A stretch of DNA of 64,000 nucleotides from Photobacterium damselae (GTDB lineage: Bacteria > Pseudomonadota > Gammaproteobacteria > Enterobacterales > Vibrionaceae): assembly GCF_003026815.1 (NCBI RefSeq), contig NZ_PYOG01000013.1, forward strand, positions 1-64,000, written 5' to 3'. Made by a program: the position numbers and the translations under genes. The number at the start of each line of letters is the position of its first letter. Position 1 is the stretch's first letter. The notes beneath the pieces are model-generated. The model saw nothing but the letters and a program-made list of their open reading frames with translations. It was not told the DNA's origin and made no database searches. This document shows, one piece after another, positions 9,965 through 21,461 of the stretch.

Positions 9965-11506
9965 ATGCAACTGAATTCAAATGAAATTAGCGATCTTATA
10001 AAGCAAAGAATCGCAGACTTCAATGTGGCGACTCAAGCTCGCAATGAAGGAACTATCGTTTCTGTTAGTGACGGTATTATTACTATTAACGGTCTTGCTG
10101 ATGTTATGCAAGGTGAAATGATTGAGTTACCTGATAATCGTTTTGCTTTAGCATTAAACCTAGAGCGTCACTCAGTGGGTGCTGTTGTGATGGGACCTTA
10201 TGCAGACCTTGCTGAAGGGATGAAAGTTAAGGGTACTGGCCGTATTTTAGAAGTACCTGTTGGTAAAGGTCTATTAGGCCGTGTAGTTAATACTCTTGGC
10301 CAACCTATTGATGGTAAAGGGCCTCTCGAACACGATGGATTTTCGCCAGTTGAAGTAATTGCTCCGGGTGTTATTGACCGTAAATCTGTAGATCAGCCGA
10401 TTCAGACTGGCTATAAAGCGGTAGACTCTATGGTTCCTATTGGTCGAGGTCAACGTGAGTTGATTATCGGTGACCGCCAAACAGGTAAAACCGCAATGGC
10501 TATTGATGCCATTATCAATCAAAGAGACACCGGTATTTATTCTATTTACGTAGCTATTGGTCAAAAAGCCTCAACCATTGCAAACGTTGTGCGTAAATTA
10601 GAAGAAAATGGCGCACTACAAAATACTATAGTCGTTGTAGCATCAGCGTCAGAAGCGGCGGCACTGCAATATTTAGCACCATATTCTGGTTGTGCAATGG
10701 GTGAGTACTTCCGTGATCGCGGTGAAGATGCTCTTATTATCTATGATGATTTGTCTAAACAAGCCGTTGCTTATCGTCAAATATCTCTACTTCTTAAACG
10801 CCCACCAGGTCGAGAAGCATTCCCTGGTGATGTTTTCTACTTACATTCTCGTTTACTAGAACGTGCTGCTCGCGTAAATAGCGATTATGTAGAACGTTTT
10901 ACTAAGGGTGAAGTAAAAGGCCAAACAGGGTCACTAACAGCTCTTCCTATTATTGAAACTCAAGCTGGTGACGTTTCAGCATTTGTTCCAACTAACGTAA
11001 TTTCGATTACTGATGGTCAGATTTTCCTACAGACTCACTTATTTAATGCGGGTTTAAGACCTGCGGTTGACCCAGGTATCTCGGTCTCTCGTGTTGGTGG
11101 CGCTGCTCAAACTAAGATCATTAAAAAGTTATCTGGTGGTATTCGTACCGCTCTTGCTCAGTATCGTGAATTAGCTGCGTTTGCTCAGTTTTCATCAGAC
11201 CTTGATGATGCAACTCGTAAGCAGTTGGATCACGGTGAAAAAGTAACTGAACTCATGAAGCAAAAGCAATATTCACCAATGTCGGTAGCACTTCAAGCTC
11301 TTGCGGTTTTCTCTGCAGAAAAAGGTTATCTAAATGATGTACCTCTAGCAAAAATTGGTGAATTCGAAGCTGAGCTTATTGCTTTTGCTAAGAGTGCTTA
11401 CAGTGAGTTGTTAGATCGTATTAATCAAACTGGCGACTATAACGATGAAATTGAAGCGAGCCTTCATGAGTTACTAAAAGCATTTGTACAAACACAGTCG
11501 TATTAA
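9965..11506 (+). CDS. atpA: ATP synthase F1 subunit alpha
   Basis: Non-catalytic nucleotide-binding subunit, 513 residues, the same length as E. coli AtpA. Walker A is GDRQTGKTA near residue 170 and Walker B is [11 protein letters not shown]. The arginine finger lies in [10 protein letters not shown]. The N-terminal beta-barrel segment [14 protein letters not shown] is intact. The gene starts 12 bases after atpH. All catalytic-face residues I can check are present, so this copy should be functional. Confidence 0.97.
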   Translation: MQLNSNEISDLIKQRIADFNVATQARNEGTIVSVSDGIITINGLADVMQGEMIELPDNRFALALNLERHSVGAVVMGPYADLAEGMKVKGTGRILEVPVGKGLLGRVVNTLGQPIDGKGPLEHDGFSPVEVIAPGVIDRKSVDQPIQTGYKAVDSMVPIGRGQRELIIGDRQTGKTAMAIDAIINQRDTGIYSIYVAIGQKASTIANVVRKLEENGALQNTIVVVASASEAAALQYLAPYSGCAMGEYFRDRGEDALIIYDDLSKQAVAYRQISLLLKRPPGREAFPGDVFYLHSRLLERAARVNSDYVERFTKGEVKGQTGSLTALPIIETQAGDVSAFVPTNVISITDGQIFLQTHLFNAGLRPAVDPGISVSRVGGAAQTKIIKKLSGGIRTALAQYRELAAFAQFSSDLDDATRKQLDHGEKVTELMKQKQYSPMSVALQALAVFSAEKGYLNDVPLAKIGEFEAELIAFAKSAYSELLDRINQTGDYNDEIEASLHELLKAFVQTQSY

Positions 11507-11549
11507 GACTTTTTCAACATGTTGTTATGAATGTGGATAGGAGCTAACG

Positions 11550-12422
11550 ATGGCAAACGCAAAAGAGATACGTACTAAGATTGCGAGCGTACAAAATACG
11601 CAGAAAATCACCAGTGCGATGCAGATGGTTGCCGCAAGTAAGATGCGTAAAGTAGAAGAAAACATGGCGTTGACTCGTCCTTATGCTGCCAATATGCGTA
11701 AGGTAATCAGTCATGTTGCTTCTGGCTCTCTAGAGTATCAGCATCCCTATCTTGAAGAACGTGAAGTTAAACGTGTTGCTTACATTATTATTTCCTCCGA
11801 CAGGGGGTTATGTGGTGGCTTAAACAACAACCTATTTAAAAAGGCGCTAGCAGATATGCGCCAATGGCAAGAAAGTGGTGTCGAGGTGGATACAACTTTA
11901 ATAGGTTCAAAAGCAATTTCGTTTTTTCACCGTTTTGGCAATGTTATCGCACAAACATCAGGCTTAGGGGATAAGCCAAAACTGGAAGATATTCTTGGTC
12001 CTGTTAATGCGATGCTTGAGCATTTTGATCAGGGAAAAATTGATCGTTTGTTTTTAGTGTTTAATGAATTTGTAAATACTATGGTTCAAAAACCACAAAT
12101 AGTTCAATTACTTCCTAGTCCTGAGATTGAAAAAGAAGCAAATGATGAAATATCTGCTTCTAGTCGCTGGGACTATATTTATGAACCCGATCCTAAACAA
12201 ATCCTCAACGAATTGATGCTCCGTTACATTGAGTCTCAGGTTTATCAAGGCACCGTTGAGAGTATTGCTTGTGAACAGGCAGCGCGAATGGTTGCTATGA
12301 AAGCAGCTACCGATAATGCAGGCCAGCTAATTAATGACTTGCAACTTATGTATAACAAAGCGCGTCAAGCTGCGATCACTCAAGAATTAAGTGAAATCGT
12401 AGCAGGGGCACAAGCTGTTTAA
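11550..12422 (+). CDS. atpG: ATP synthase F1 subunit gamma
   Basis: Central rotor shaft, 290 residues. The N-terminal helix ([29 protein letters not shown]) and the C-terminal helix ([13 protein letters not shown]...[17 protein letters not shown]) that form the coiled coil are both typical. A GGAG ribosome site is well placed. Confidence 0.96.
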   Translation: MANAKEIRTKIASVQNTQKITSAMQMVAASKMRKVEENMALTRPYAANMRKVISHVASGSLEYQHPYLEEREVKRVAYIIISSDRGLCGGLNNNLFKKALADMRQWQESGVEVDTTLIGSKAISFFHRFGNVIAQTSGLGDKPKLEDILGPVNAMLEHFDQGKIDRLFLVFNEFVNTMVQKPQIVQLLPSPEIEKEANDEISASSRWDYIYEPDPKQILNELMLRYIESQVYQGTVESIACEQAARMVAMKAATDNAGQLINDLQLMYNKARQAAITQELSEIVAGAQAV

Positions 12423-12439
12423 CCGAATTCAGAGGATAG

Positions 12440-13828
<1,389 letters not shown>

Positions 13829-13838
13829 GGGGTAAAGT

Positions 13839-14279
13839 ATGGCTATTGGTGTTTCAGAAAATACCTTTCAACTGAGTATTGTCAGTGCTGAAGGTCCTCT
13901 ATTTTCAGGCCCGGCTCATGCTCTAGCTGTATCTGGAATTGATGGAGAGTTGGGTATTCGACCTGGACATTCTCCATTACTAACAAAACTAAAACCTGGT
14001 GTTGCAAGTTTTGTCGTTGACCTTCAGTTGCCAGAAGAAGTGCTTTATATTTCAGGCGGTATTGTTGAGGTTCAACCCAGTATTGTAACTGTGTTAGCAG
14101 ATACGGCAATGCATGGTAAAGACATTGATAAAGCAAGAGCGGATGAAGCTCGCCGAGCAGCGGAAGAGAACATCAATAAGCATGCTGATGATGTTAACTT
14201 TGCTCAAGCTCAAATGGAGCTCGCGAAAGCTATGGCGCAACTTCGAGCGGTGGAATTAACCCAGCAAGTGCGTCGTTAA
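13839..14279 (+). CDS. atpC: ATP synthase F1 subunit epsilon
   Basis: Regulatory rotor subunit, 146 residues, slightly longer than the usual ~140. The N-terminal beta sandwich (FQLSIVSAEGPLFSG, GELGIRPGHSPLL) and the C-terminal helical hairpin (ARADEARRAAEE...AMAQLRAVELTQ) that inhibits hydrolysis are both present. It is the last gene of the operon and is followed by a terminator. Confidence 0.95.
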   Translation: MAIGVSENTFQLSIVSAEGPLFSGPAHALAVSGIDGELGIRPGHSPLLTKLKPGVASFVVDLQLPEEVLYISGGIVEVQPSIVTVLADTAMHGKDIDKARADEARRAAEENINKHADDVNFAQAQMELAKAMAQLRAVELTQQVRR

Positions 14280-14314
14280 ACGAATAATCATTTTAATAAA
14301 TTACTATCTCCATT

Positions 14315-14347
14315 TGCCTCGATATGTAGCGATATCGAGGCTTTTTT
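14315..14347 (+). terminator. Terminator of the atp operon
   Basis: GCCTCGATAT / ATATCGAGGC stem with a short loop and a T6 tail. Confidence 0.92.
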
Positions 14348-14540
14348 CTATCTGAGGAAAAACGATTACTGGAACCAACAACATGGTGTTTCATTGGTTT
14401 GTCCATAGAAGTTTAGTTTTGCTTAACTTTGTTTGATAAAAACTGACTATGATAAAGCCATAAAAAGCGTAATCTGAAGCTACATACTCAGATTATTTGA
14501 GTATAAATAGATTTGTATAAGGCAAAGGAAGGTAAGTATT

Positions 14541-14633
14541 ATGTCTTTTTCAAAAATTTATATCTTTTGGTTTATGTTTGCCACTGTTTTATGGATAGGT
14601 TTTCCATTGCTTGCGGTTACGTCAGGGATTTAA
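14541..14633 (+). CDS. 30-residue single-pass membrane miniprotein
   Basis: A 30-codon frame beginning MSFSKIYIFWFMF and ending LAVTSGI. It is almost wholly hydrophobic and fits one membrane helix. Support is indirect but good: a GGAAGGT ribosome site stands 7 bases before the ATG, and a perfect terminator begins at the stop codon. Function unknown. It lies between the atp operon and sodC but has its own upstream space of about 190 bases, so it is probably transcribed alone. A chance frame cannot be excluded. Confidence 0.5.
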   Translation: MSFSKIYIFWFMFATVLWIGFPLLAVTSGI

Positions 14634-14670
14634 AAAAACGCTAGATTGAGTGCTCAATCTAGCGTTTTTA
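14634..14670. terminator. Bidirectional terminator
   Basis: Perfect 15-base stem AACGCTAGATTGAG / CTCAATCTAGCGTT with a 2-base loop. A T-run follows on each strand, so it serves both the small gene at 14541 and sodC. Confidence 0.92.
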
Positions 14671-14690
14671 TCAATATATTTGGCTAGTTA

Positions 14691-15206
14691 TTATTTTACT
14701 ACGCCACATGCCATTCGAGCCCCGCCACCACCAAGTGGCTTTGGCATATCAGAGTAATTATCACCGCCAGCATGAATCATAATGGCGTGGCCCTTTAACT
14801 CTTTTAAAGTTAGGCGAGGGGCTAAAACGGGATTCGTTGCTAGGCCATTGGCACTAACAAATAGAGCGGGTAGGTCGCCTTTATGATTGTCTGTACTCCA
14901 AGGATATCCATGCTTACCTGTTTTCTCTGGGTCGTAATGTCCGCCTGCTGCTCCACCTAAAATTGTCTTCCCATCTTTTTCGATAGAGCCACAGCTGCCA
15001 TTTTGATGAACGTGGAAACCATGCATTCCCGGTGTTAGATCGGCAAGGTCTGGAGTAAACACGACACCATATTCATTTTGTGAGAGAGTAATATGACCTA
15101 CCGTTTTACCTGTTTGTAAATCAGTCATGTTAACGACAAGGTCTTGAGCAAAAACTTGTTGAGATAGGGCTAGTGTTAACGCTCCTAGTAATACTTTTTT
15201 ATACAT
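14691..15206 (-). CDS. sodC: Periplasmic Cu/Zn superoxide dismutase
   Basis: Copper/zinc superoxide dismutase exported by a Sec signal peptide ([21 protein letters not shown], cleavage after the final AQ region). The start at 15206 gives this signal and has an AAGGAA ribosome site; the longer frame to 15263 puts a charged tail in front and is rejected. Metal ligands are visible in [22 protein letters not shown] and IHAGGDN. The disulfide cysteines are in GSCGS and MACGV. At 171 residues it is normal for bacterial SodC. It protects the periplasm against superoxide. Confidence 0.95.
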   Translation of the reverse strand: MYKKVLLGALTLALSQQVFAQDLVVNMTDLQTGKTVGHITLSQNEYGVVFTPDLADLTPGMHGFHVHQNGSCGSIEKDGKTILGGAAGGHYDPEKTGKHGYPWSTDNHKGDLPALFVSANGLATNPVLAPRLTLKELKGHAIMIHAGGDNYSDMPKPLGGGGARMACGVVK

Positions 15207-15533
15207 ATCTATAGTTCCTTTAGATGACGAATAAGCTTTCTTATCCTTAATTAGAATAATCATAAAACAAAAAAAAGATAACGAAATTTTCCGTATTGAT
15301 TTATCGATTAATTAGAAAACATAAATCCTGTCAATAATGTTTTTGAACGTTGTTTGAAATTTATTGCCTCAAGAAGAACTCGGAAATATCCTAAGTTATT
15401 AAAAAACAAGGGAGTCTCTTTGCGGTTATGGTCACAATTATCATCTTACGAATTTGACAATTTGAAATGCTATTTTCTTTACGTTTGACTATGACAAAAT
15501 GGTTTCATAATAAATTTTGCGGAGTAAAGTCAC
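15207..15533. other. sodC promoter region and upstream of a small gene
   Basis: About 330 AT-rich bases between divergent genes. TTGACT at 15485-15490 with CATAAT at 15506-15511 is a possible promoter of the small gene at 15534, though the spacing of 15 is short. Nothing else is recognised. Confidence 0.35.
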
Positions 15534-15701
15534 ATGTCAAAAAAATGGGAACTGTTGGATCAACGAGTGCAACGAACGTTTGATCGGGCTGTAAAAAAGA
15601 AAGGTAAATTATCATTAGCAACAATTGTTGAGTCTCAGTATTATTTCCCTCGAAAGTATTCTATTGAACCGTTGGTGCAGGAAATAAAAAAGATTGCATA
15701 G
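15534..15701 (+). CDS. Small basic protein of unknown function (55 residues)
   Basis: A 55-codon frame starting MSKKWELLDQRVQ with many Lys and Arg residues and no membrane segment. A GGAG ribosome site lies 9 bases before the ATG, and a strong terminator follows 16 bases after the stop, so a real monocistronic gene is likely. The composition would allow nucleic-acid binding, but no family is recognised. Confidence 0.6.
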   Translation: MSKKWELLDQRVQRTFDRAVKKKGKLSLATIVESQYYFPRKYSIEPLVQEIKKIA

Positions 15702-15714
15702 GAATCATAAAATT

Positions 15715-15752
15715 AAAAAGGCACCAATATGAAGTTGTTGGTGCCTTTTTTA
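15715..15752 (+). terminator. Terminator of the 55-residue gene
   Basis: GGCACCAA / TTGGTGCC stem, 10-base loop, then T6. Confidence 0.9.
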
Positions 15753-15858
15753 TTTAGCAATTATTATATTATATAGTGTTTTTTTGCTATTCAAATTGCT
15801 ATTAAATATAACTACACTGAAGATTGAAAGTAAATGAAGTCAACAGTTAGGTGTTAAT

Positions 15859-16686
15859 ATGATAAAAAATATAATATTAGTCTCATGTGTTATGATGAGT
15901 GCCAATGCAATGGCAGGTTTAAGTGAGTATGCTTCAAATTTAGACAAAACAACATTTAAATTTAAAGTTGGTAAAGAAAATAAACCAGGTAAATTTAATT
16001 GTGTAACAATTGCTGGCGGTTCAGAACTCGGTAATCCATATTTTAATGGTCAAGATGTTGTCGCTCATAAATGCAGCGAAGAAGAGAAGGACACCCAATT
16101 TTATTCATATATTAATGGTGAGATAAAGGCTGTTATTAATACATTTCCAAGCACGTATGTTTCTCATGATTATTGTATTGATGTTGATAATGGAATTGAC
16201 GTACCAGGAAATAAAGTACAACTCTTTGAATGTAATGGATCTAAGGCACAAAAATTCACACCATACACTACCAATAAAGATCAAGTTGTATTTAAAACTA
16301 ATGCAAAGAATTGTCTAAGTATTAGTGAAAATGGTGCTGAAGTAAGAGCTTGTGATTTAGAAGATAACACTCAATTATTTGATGCTGTAAACCCTAAAAA
16401 AATGATAAGAGTCGATTTTTATGATGGAGCAGGATTCAATATGTTAGGTCGAGTAGAAGATAAAGGTCTAAGAACATTCTACTCTCCTAAAAAGATGATG
16501 CTAGGGCAAGATAGAACGGTATATATGCCTGGAACCTCGAAAACAGTTAAAATATCTGGTATTGGGCTTTATGCTGGAGCTAGTACATATAGTAAATGGG
16601 TTGATACTAAACCTGGCGAACACTTCCGTTTACAAAGTTGGGGAACATTATTTAATCCACAGTATGAAGTTAGCAAGATTCTTTAA
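15859..16686 (+). CDS. Secreted ricin-type (beta-trefoil) lectin-like protein
   Basis: 275 residues with a signal peptide (MIKNIILVSCVMMSANAMA). Residues about 45-170 show the spaced Cys and Q-x-F pattern of ricin B trefoil repeats (CIDVDNG...KVQLFECNGSKAQKFTPY, then CLSISENG...VRACDLEDNTQLF), which suggests carbohydrate binding. The C-terminal ~90 residues have no recognised domain. No catalytic or toxin domain is seen. It stands just ahead of the fimbrial operon with its own terminator and shares its AT-rich composition. It may be a secreted or surface-associated lectin; function is not established. Confidence 0.62.
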   Translation: MIKNIILVSCVMMSANAMAGLSEYASNLDKTTFKFKVGKENKPGKFNCVTIAGGSELGNPYFNGQDVVAHKCSEEEKDTQFYSYINGEIKAVINTFPSTYVSHDYCIDVDNGIDVPGNKVQLFECNGSKAQKFTPYTTNKDQVVFKTNAKNCLSISENGAEVRACDLEDNTQLFDAVNPKKMIRVDFYDGAGFNMLGRVEDKGLRTFYSPKKMMLGQDRTVYMPGTSKTVKISGIGLYAGASTYSKWVDTKPGEHFRLQSWGTLFNPQYEVSKIL

Positions 16687-16712
16687 ATAAGTAAGTAAAA
16701 TTCTTAAATGAT

Positions 16713-16742
16713 AAAAAGAGTAGCATTGGCTGCTCTTTTTTA
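16713..16742 (+). terminator. Terminator of the lectin-like gene
   Basis: AAAGAGTAGC / GCTGCTCTTT stem (one wobble pair) with a T-run. Confidence 0.8.
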
Positions 16743-16904
16743 TATCTATAATAATTTTATTAAATATTATAAGGCATATTTAATATTCGATTGATTTTAT
16801 ATGCTATTAATTGTTCGGTGTTTTATATCTATTATACATCACATCAAGACAAAGCATCTTGGTAATAAATTTTAAGTAAAATACGTAAAGTAAAGGAAAT
16901 TAAA

Positions 16905-17420
16905 ATGAAAAAGACAATGACAACTCTAGCAATCGCAGGCCTATGTGCAATGTCAGCTGGCGCATTTGCAGCAACAGATTCGGCTAATGCAGTAGTTACT
17001 TGGAAGGGTACTGTACCTGGCGTTCTACCTGGTAACACTATTACAGTTACTGGTTTGGGTGGTGGTGATATTCCTGCTGGTCAACTTAATGTTTTAGAGG
17101 ATGGTACATTCGCATCTGCAGAGTCTGTTATTCTAGAATCACGTTCGTACGATGAGACTAAACCAGAATCTGAGCGAACTGGTGATCTAATTCAGGCAAC
17201 ATGGAAACTAAAAGCTGTTTCTGTATCACCTGCATCTTATCATAAAGAAGACGTAAAAGTATCATTTAATAATAGCGAGATTGCAGTGGGTACTGATTTA
17301 GGCGATTTGACTGACACGATTTCTGTAGATGTTCGAAATGATGTTGCAAACGATCAAGTTACACCAAGTCAATCTGTTCAAGTTACAACAATTGCAGTGG
17401 CTTCTGTTGAAGTTGCGTAA
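16905..17420 (+). CDS. Major fimbrial subunit (CS5/CS1-like pilin)
   Basis: 171 residues with a clear signal peptide ending GAFA-A. The mature N terminus carries a V-T-W-x-G-x-V-P segment followed by a T-G-L/DIP region, similar to CS5-type pilins, in which this strand completes the neighbouring subunit. There are no cysteines in the mature protein, as usual for alternative chaperone-usher pilins. The ribosome site is strong (AAAGGAAA), and the gene heads an operon with usher, chaperone and adhesin. A hairpin with T-run after its stop probably makes the pilin message more abundant than the rest. Confidence 0.8.
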   Translation: MKKTMTTLAIAGLCAMSAGAFAATDSANAVVTWKGTVPGVLPGNTITVTGLGGGDIPAGQLNVLEDGTFASAESVILESRSYDETKPESERTGDLIQATWKLKAVSVSPASYHKEDVKVSFNNSEIAVGTDLGDLTDTISVDVRNDVANDQVTPSQSVQVTTIAVASVEVA

Positions 17421-17440
17421 TTTCAAATAAAATTAATTTT

Positions 17441-17466
17441 GGGGAGGAGATAACTCCCCCCTTTTT
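17441..17466 (+). terminator. Intra-operon attenuating terminator after the pilin gene
   Basis: GGGGAG / CTCCCC stem with 7-base loop followed by CCTTTTT. It stands between the major pilin and the downstream assembly genes and would allow partial read-through. Confidence 0.75.
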
Positions 17467-17475
17467 GGATCTGCT

Positions 17476-17970
17476 ATGAAAAAACTGTGTTTATATATAA
17501 TGTTATTAGCATTTTCTGTAAATGGATTTACAAAAATGCTCTCTCATGTTTTCGATGTTTCTACTATTATAGATACCAGTTTATTTTATGATGATCATCT
17601 CGTTATAACTGGTAAGGATGCAAGTCTTTTAATTGATGATGGAGATTTATTTATTAATGATGATGGAGTATTTAAATCATCTCCAATTATTTTAGAAGCT
17701 CATATGAGTTCTGAAGGTATTATTGATATTGAAAAATATACAGGAGAAACATATTGGAGCTTAAAAAACATAGAAACATATATTGATCTTGAAAAAAAAG
17801 ATTTATCATTAGATATTACAATCGATAATAAAGAATTTAAATTGAATGATAAATATAAAGATATAGATAGTACTGTTTTACTACTCGTTGCAAATAACGA
17901 AAAACTTGATGTCCATGCTGAACAAAATATAACAATTAATCTTACTGTATTTTTAGAGCCAGTCCTTTAA
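17476..17970 (+). CDS. Small exported protein of the fimbrial operon
   Basis: 164 residues with a short signal-like N terminus (MKKLCLYIMLLAFSVNGFT). The rest is acidic and predicted mainly beta, ending in a hydrophobic strand (NITINLTVFLEPVL) like those of pilins. Position between pilin and usher matches that of an accessory subunit or chaperone in CS5-type operons, but sequence alone does not settle which. I call it a putative minor pilin-like or accessory protein. Confidence 0.5.
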   Translation: MKKLCLYIMLLAFSVNGFTKMLSHVFDVSTIIDTSLFYDDHLVITGKDASLLIDDGDLFINDDGVFKSSPIILEAHMSSEGIIDIEKYTGETYWSLKNIETYIDLEKKDLSLDITIDNKEFKLNDKYKDIDSTVLLLVANNEKLDVHAEQNITINLTVFLEPVL

Positions 17971-17996
17971 AATAGAACCATGAAGGGTTATTAATC

Positions 17997-20735
17997 GTGA
18001 CTTATAAAAGAAAAATATTAGCCATGTCAATTGCTGCATTAGTTTCTAATTCGGCGTTTAGTATTCCTCATGGTTTTGAAGAACTATATAAAGAAAATGC
18101 AGGTAAAATAAAATTTATTATTAATGATGATTATGTCATAGAGTTAAATGCTAAATATAGCGATGAAAGCGTGTCTTTAGAACCAACAGAAATTAAAAGC
18201 TTAGAAAATAATTTAAAAGAAACTTATGTAAATTCTGATGGCATAAAAAAGATTGTTAATGATTTATCTCGAGGTGTTAAATCTTCATTAAGTTGTAAAG
18301 GAAAAAGAGACATATGTATACCTAATTTCAGTGAGGGTATCTCATATATAATCATTAAAAATCAAAAAATTGTTAGAGTCTTAACACCTCCAACATACTT
18401 AAATAGTCAAAAAATTCAAAAAAAATATGTTCCAATTACAAATAAAAATAAAGCATTAGTATCAAAACATAATCTAAGTTTTGATATGTATGATGATACA
18501 GATTCAACATATTATTATCGTAATACTTCTTTTTTAGGGTTGGGACCTGGTTATATATCAGGTGATTTTGATCTAAGTGAAAAATCAGATGATGATGATT
18601 TAGAGCTAAACGAGTTAGCGTATAATTTCTTGAGTGAGTCAACTCGTGTAAGATTTGGCTATTTATCTGATTTTGTTAATCAAGATTGGAACAGTACTAG
18701 CTTGCTAGATACAAATGCGAGTAAAAACTTCTTTGGTTTAACAATTGGTTCAACCAAACAACTTGAGTTTGAAAATAAAGATACATCACAAAGAATATTT
18801 TTTAATTCACCATCTAGCGGAAGATTATTTGTTTATAGAAATAATAAGCCAATTTTACAAAAAAATGTAAATTCAGGCCAGAATTATTTACGATTATCTG
18901 AGTTACCTCAAGGTATCTATGATATTGAGCTTGTGATCAAAAATGGTGAACGTACGGTCTTCAAAGAAAATTGAACGATATATAACAAATCTAAATATAA
19001 TCTCAATAAAGGAGAAGTTGATTATTCCGTTTCTGTAGGTAACTACGAGAAGAATGATGTTTATGATAATCTAGATTATGGCAGAAACGATCAAGTTGAG
19101 TATGAAGATCGTGCAATGATTAATGGAAAAATTACGTATAAATTGAATGAAAGTATTATTGTTGGTGCAGAAGCTGCAATATTAGAATCCGATTCTTTTT
19201 ATAAGGCCGGTATTGATTATCAGATAACAAATGACTTGAATATAAATTCAGTAATAAACCTATTCTCTAATGGTAGTAACTATTATCAAATAAACGCTAT
19301 TTATAAAAATTTAGCTGTTCAATTTAATGACTACGATGATAGTCACGATTTGAATGAAGAACCTAAGATAGATAACTATTTTTATGGGATCGGTGATAAT
19401 CAAGAACTAGCTATTTCATATAACCAAGAAATATTATCAGGTAACGCATATATAAGTTATATCAATCAAAGATCAGAAAAAAATAATTACTATAGTGATT
19501 ATGATATTTATAATATTGGTTACTCAAGATTGATATTTACAGATAGTAATTTATCTATTAACTTTTCTAAAGTGAATAGTAAATCAAACTTTATTCGAGA
19601 TGATAGCTGGGTGATATCAGTTGGTTTGGATATTCCAATTGGAAACTTTGACTCCGTTAGGTATTCTGGCGACTTTGATGACTCTTCACAATCAAATCGT
19701 ATTGCATATAATCATCATGTGGAATTGATGGATAATGTCGATGGAAGTGTTGAAGCTGGAATAAGATATGATAGTGGAGATTATTCTGATAAAGATCTTG
19801 TCTCTGATGCATCTATATCTCTAAATAATAATAACTATTACTATAATAGTAGCCTCTATGGATATGCTGATTCTGAAGGTTATGCATCATTATCGATGAA
19901 TTTAAGTACAAATACAGTAATAACATCTGATAATATTTTTGCTACGTCTCATAGTTCAGAATCTTATTTATCATTAAATAATCATTCATATATTGATACT
20001 GAAAAAGATGATGTTTTTTCTTCTGTTGCTAATATTAAAATGAACAATGAGCTATCAAAACGTATTCATATTAATGAAAGGTCTGAACTTGTTCCTATTG
20101 ATAATTATAAAGAATATCAGGTATCTATCGATACAGAGGCTAGTGATTTTTATAATCAAGGAGATGACTTTATAAAAGCAACAACCGCACCAGGGACTGT
20201 AATAGATATGGATCTTCGCTTATATAATGTGGATTCTTATATTTCTATTTTTAATGACTTAAGTGGTTCACCTGTATCAAATATTAAATGTATAGGTGAT
20301 GGTTGTTACGGTGTTCAAGAAATACAAGATGGCGTCTATAAAATTAGAGTTGCTAAAGGCCAACCATTTAAGTTAGTAACAAATAATGAAAGGTGCTTTA
20401 TTCCTAGTTCTGATTCTATTGAAAGTAATAATTTAGGTGAGAATTTTTGTATGCCGACGACTGAAAATATTGATGGTATACAAATGGCTAAAATTAATGA
20501 TAAGTATTATTATTATGTTGGATTATATAATGATAAAGACATATTTATGAATACGGCAAATACATTATCCAGTAATTTCAATGAGAAGTTTGTATTTAAG
20601 AACGCTGGTAATAAAACAATGGTTTTCTTTAGTTCAGATAATAAACTTTCTAAATTAGATAAAGAAAATATTAATACTCTTCAAAGTTATGCTTTAGATG
20701 ATACTAAAGCGAAATCTGACTATGTAAAATTATAA
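17997..20735 (+). pseudogene. Outer-membrane usher of CS1/CS5-type fimbriae, interrupted by in-frame TGA
   Basis: One frame of 912 sense codons plus stop, interrupted by a single TGA at 18972-18974. Before it lie 325 residues: GTG start at 17997 with AAGGG ribosome site, signal peptide ending NSAFS, then an N-terminal periplasmic domain and first barrel strands. After it the same frame continues without a stop to 20735 (first ATG at 19116). No frameshift is needed. Total length fits CooC/CfaC-type ushers. The codon could have been CGA, AGA or TGG before a single change. Unless suppressed, the usher would be cut short and fimbria assembly lost. Sequencing error, recent loss and read-through are all open. 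The operon order pilin-usher-chaperone-adhesin supports the identity. Confidence 0.75.
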
Positions 20736-20744
20736 TGGGGTTAT

Positions 20745-21461
20745 ATGAATCTAAATAAATTTTTGTTGACTATTGGATTAGCTTCGATATCAATTTCAGT
20801 TCAAGCATTTTATGTTGATAGTATGGTTAAGTTTCCGCAAAACAATAGTGGGAATGGTATATTTACGGTAACGAGTGATTTGACTAGAACTGAATTTATA
20901 AATATTGAAATTAGTAAAGTTCTTGCTAACGAAAATAAGATAGAAAAAATACCTTATACCAGAGAAAATTTTCCTCTGTGGGATTTAGCTACTTCTCCAG
21001 GAAAACTGGTTCTCCATCCTGGCGAGGCAAAAGATATTGCTGTTAAATTTTTATGTCAAAAAAATTGTAGAAATGAAAATTCAGATTTAGTTTATCAAGT
21101 TAATTTTATACCTGTTAATGATCCAAATAAAAAAAATAAGAAACAAAAAGTTAATATGTTATTTGGTATGGCTCCATATTATATTATACCTGCTAAAAAT
21201 CCAAAATATGATTATTCATACAGCTTTTCCAAGGGAAATAACGAATTAACTATTAAAAATAGTGGTAATAGTTATTTAAATTTCAATGTGGATAATTGTA
21301 AAGATAAAAATATTCCAGAAGGAAAAGATTGTTCTGTTAACTACCATTTAATAGCCAATAGAGAAAGAAAAATACAAATACCAGAACATTTAATTAGTCA
21401 TAGTACAATATTAAGAGTTGCAAATCATGATGAATCATTTCTTAAGAAAAACCATCTATAA
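20745..21461 (+). CDS. Periplasmic fimbrial chaperone (CS1/CS5-like)
   Basis: 238 residues with signal peptide MNLNKFLLTIGLASISISVQA. The body has an N-terminal immunoglobulin-like domain (FPLWDLATSPGKLVLHPGEAKDIAVKF is the G1-strand side typical of pilus chaperones) and a second, smaller domain with a Cys pair. It starts 9 bases after the usher and overlaps the adhesin start, so it is in the same operon. Role: holds fimbrial subunits in the periplasm and passes them to the usher. Confidence 0.75.
   Translation: MNLNKFLLTIGLASISISVQAFYVDSMVKFPQNNSGNGIFTVTSDLTRTEFINIEISKVLANENKIEKIPYTRENFPLWDLATSPGKLVLHPGEAKDIAVKFLCQKNCRNENSDLVYQVNFIPVNDPNKKNKKQKVNMLFGMAPYYIIPAKNPKYDYSYSFSKGNNELTIKNSGNSYLNFNVDNCKDKNIPEGKDCSVNYHLIANRERKIQIPEHLISHSTILRVANHDESFLKKNHL

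Noticed and set aside
18972-18974. Selenocysteine or recoded TGA in the usher
   Set aside because: No SECIS-like hairpin is apparent right after it, and ushers have no known selenoprotein form. A plain nonsense change or read-through is simpler.
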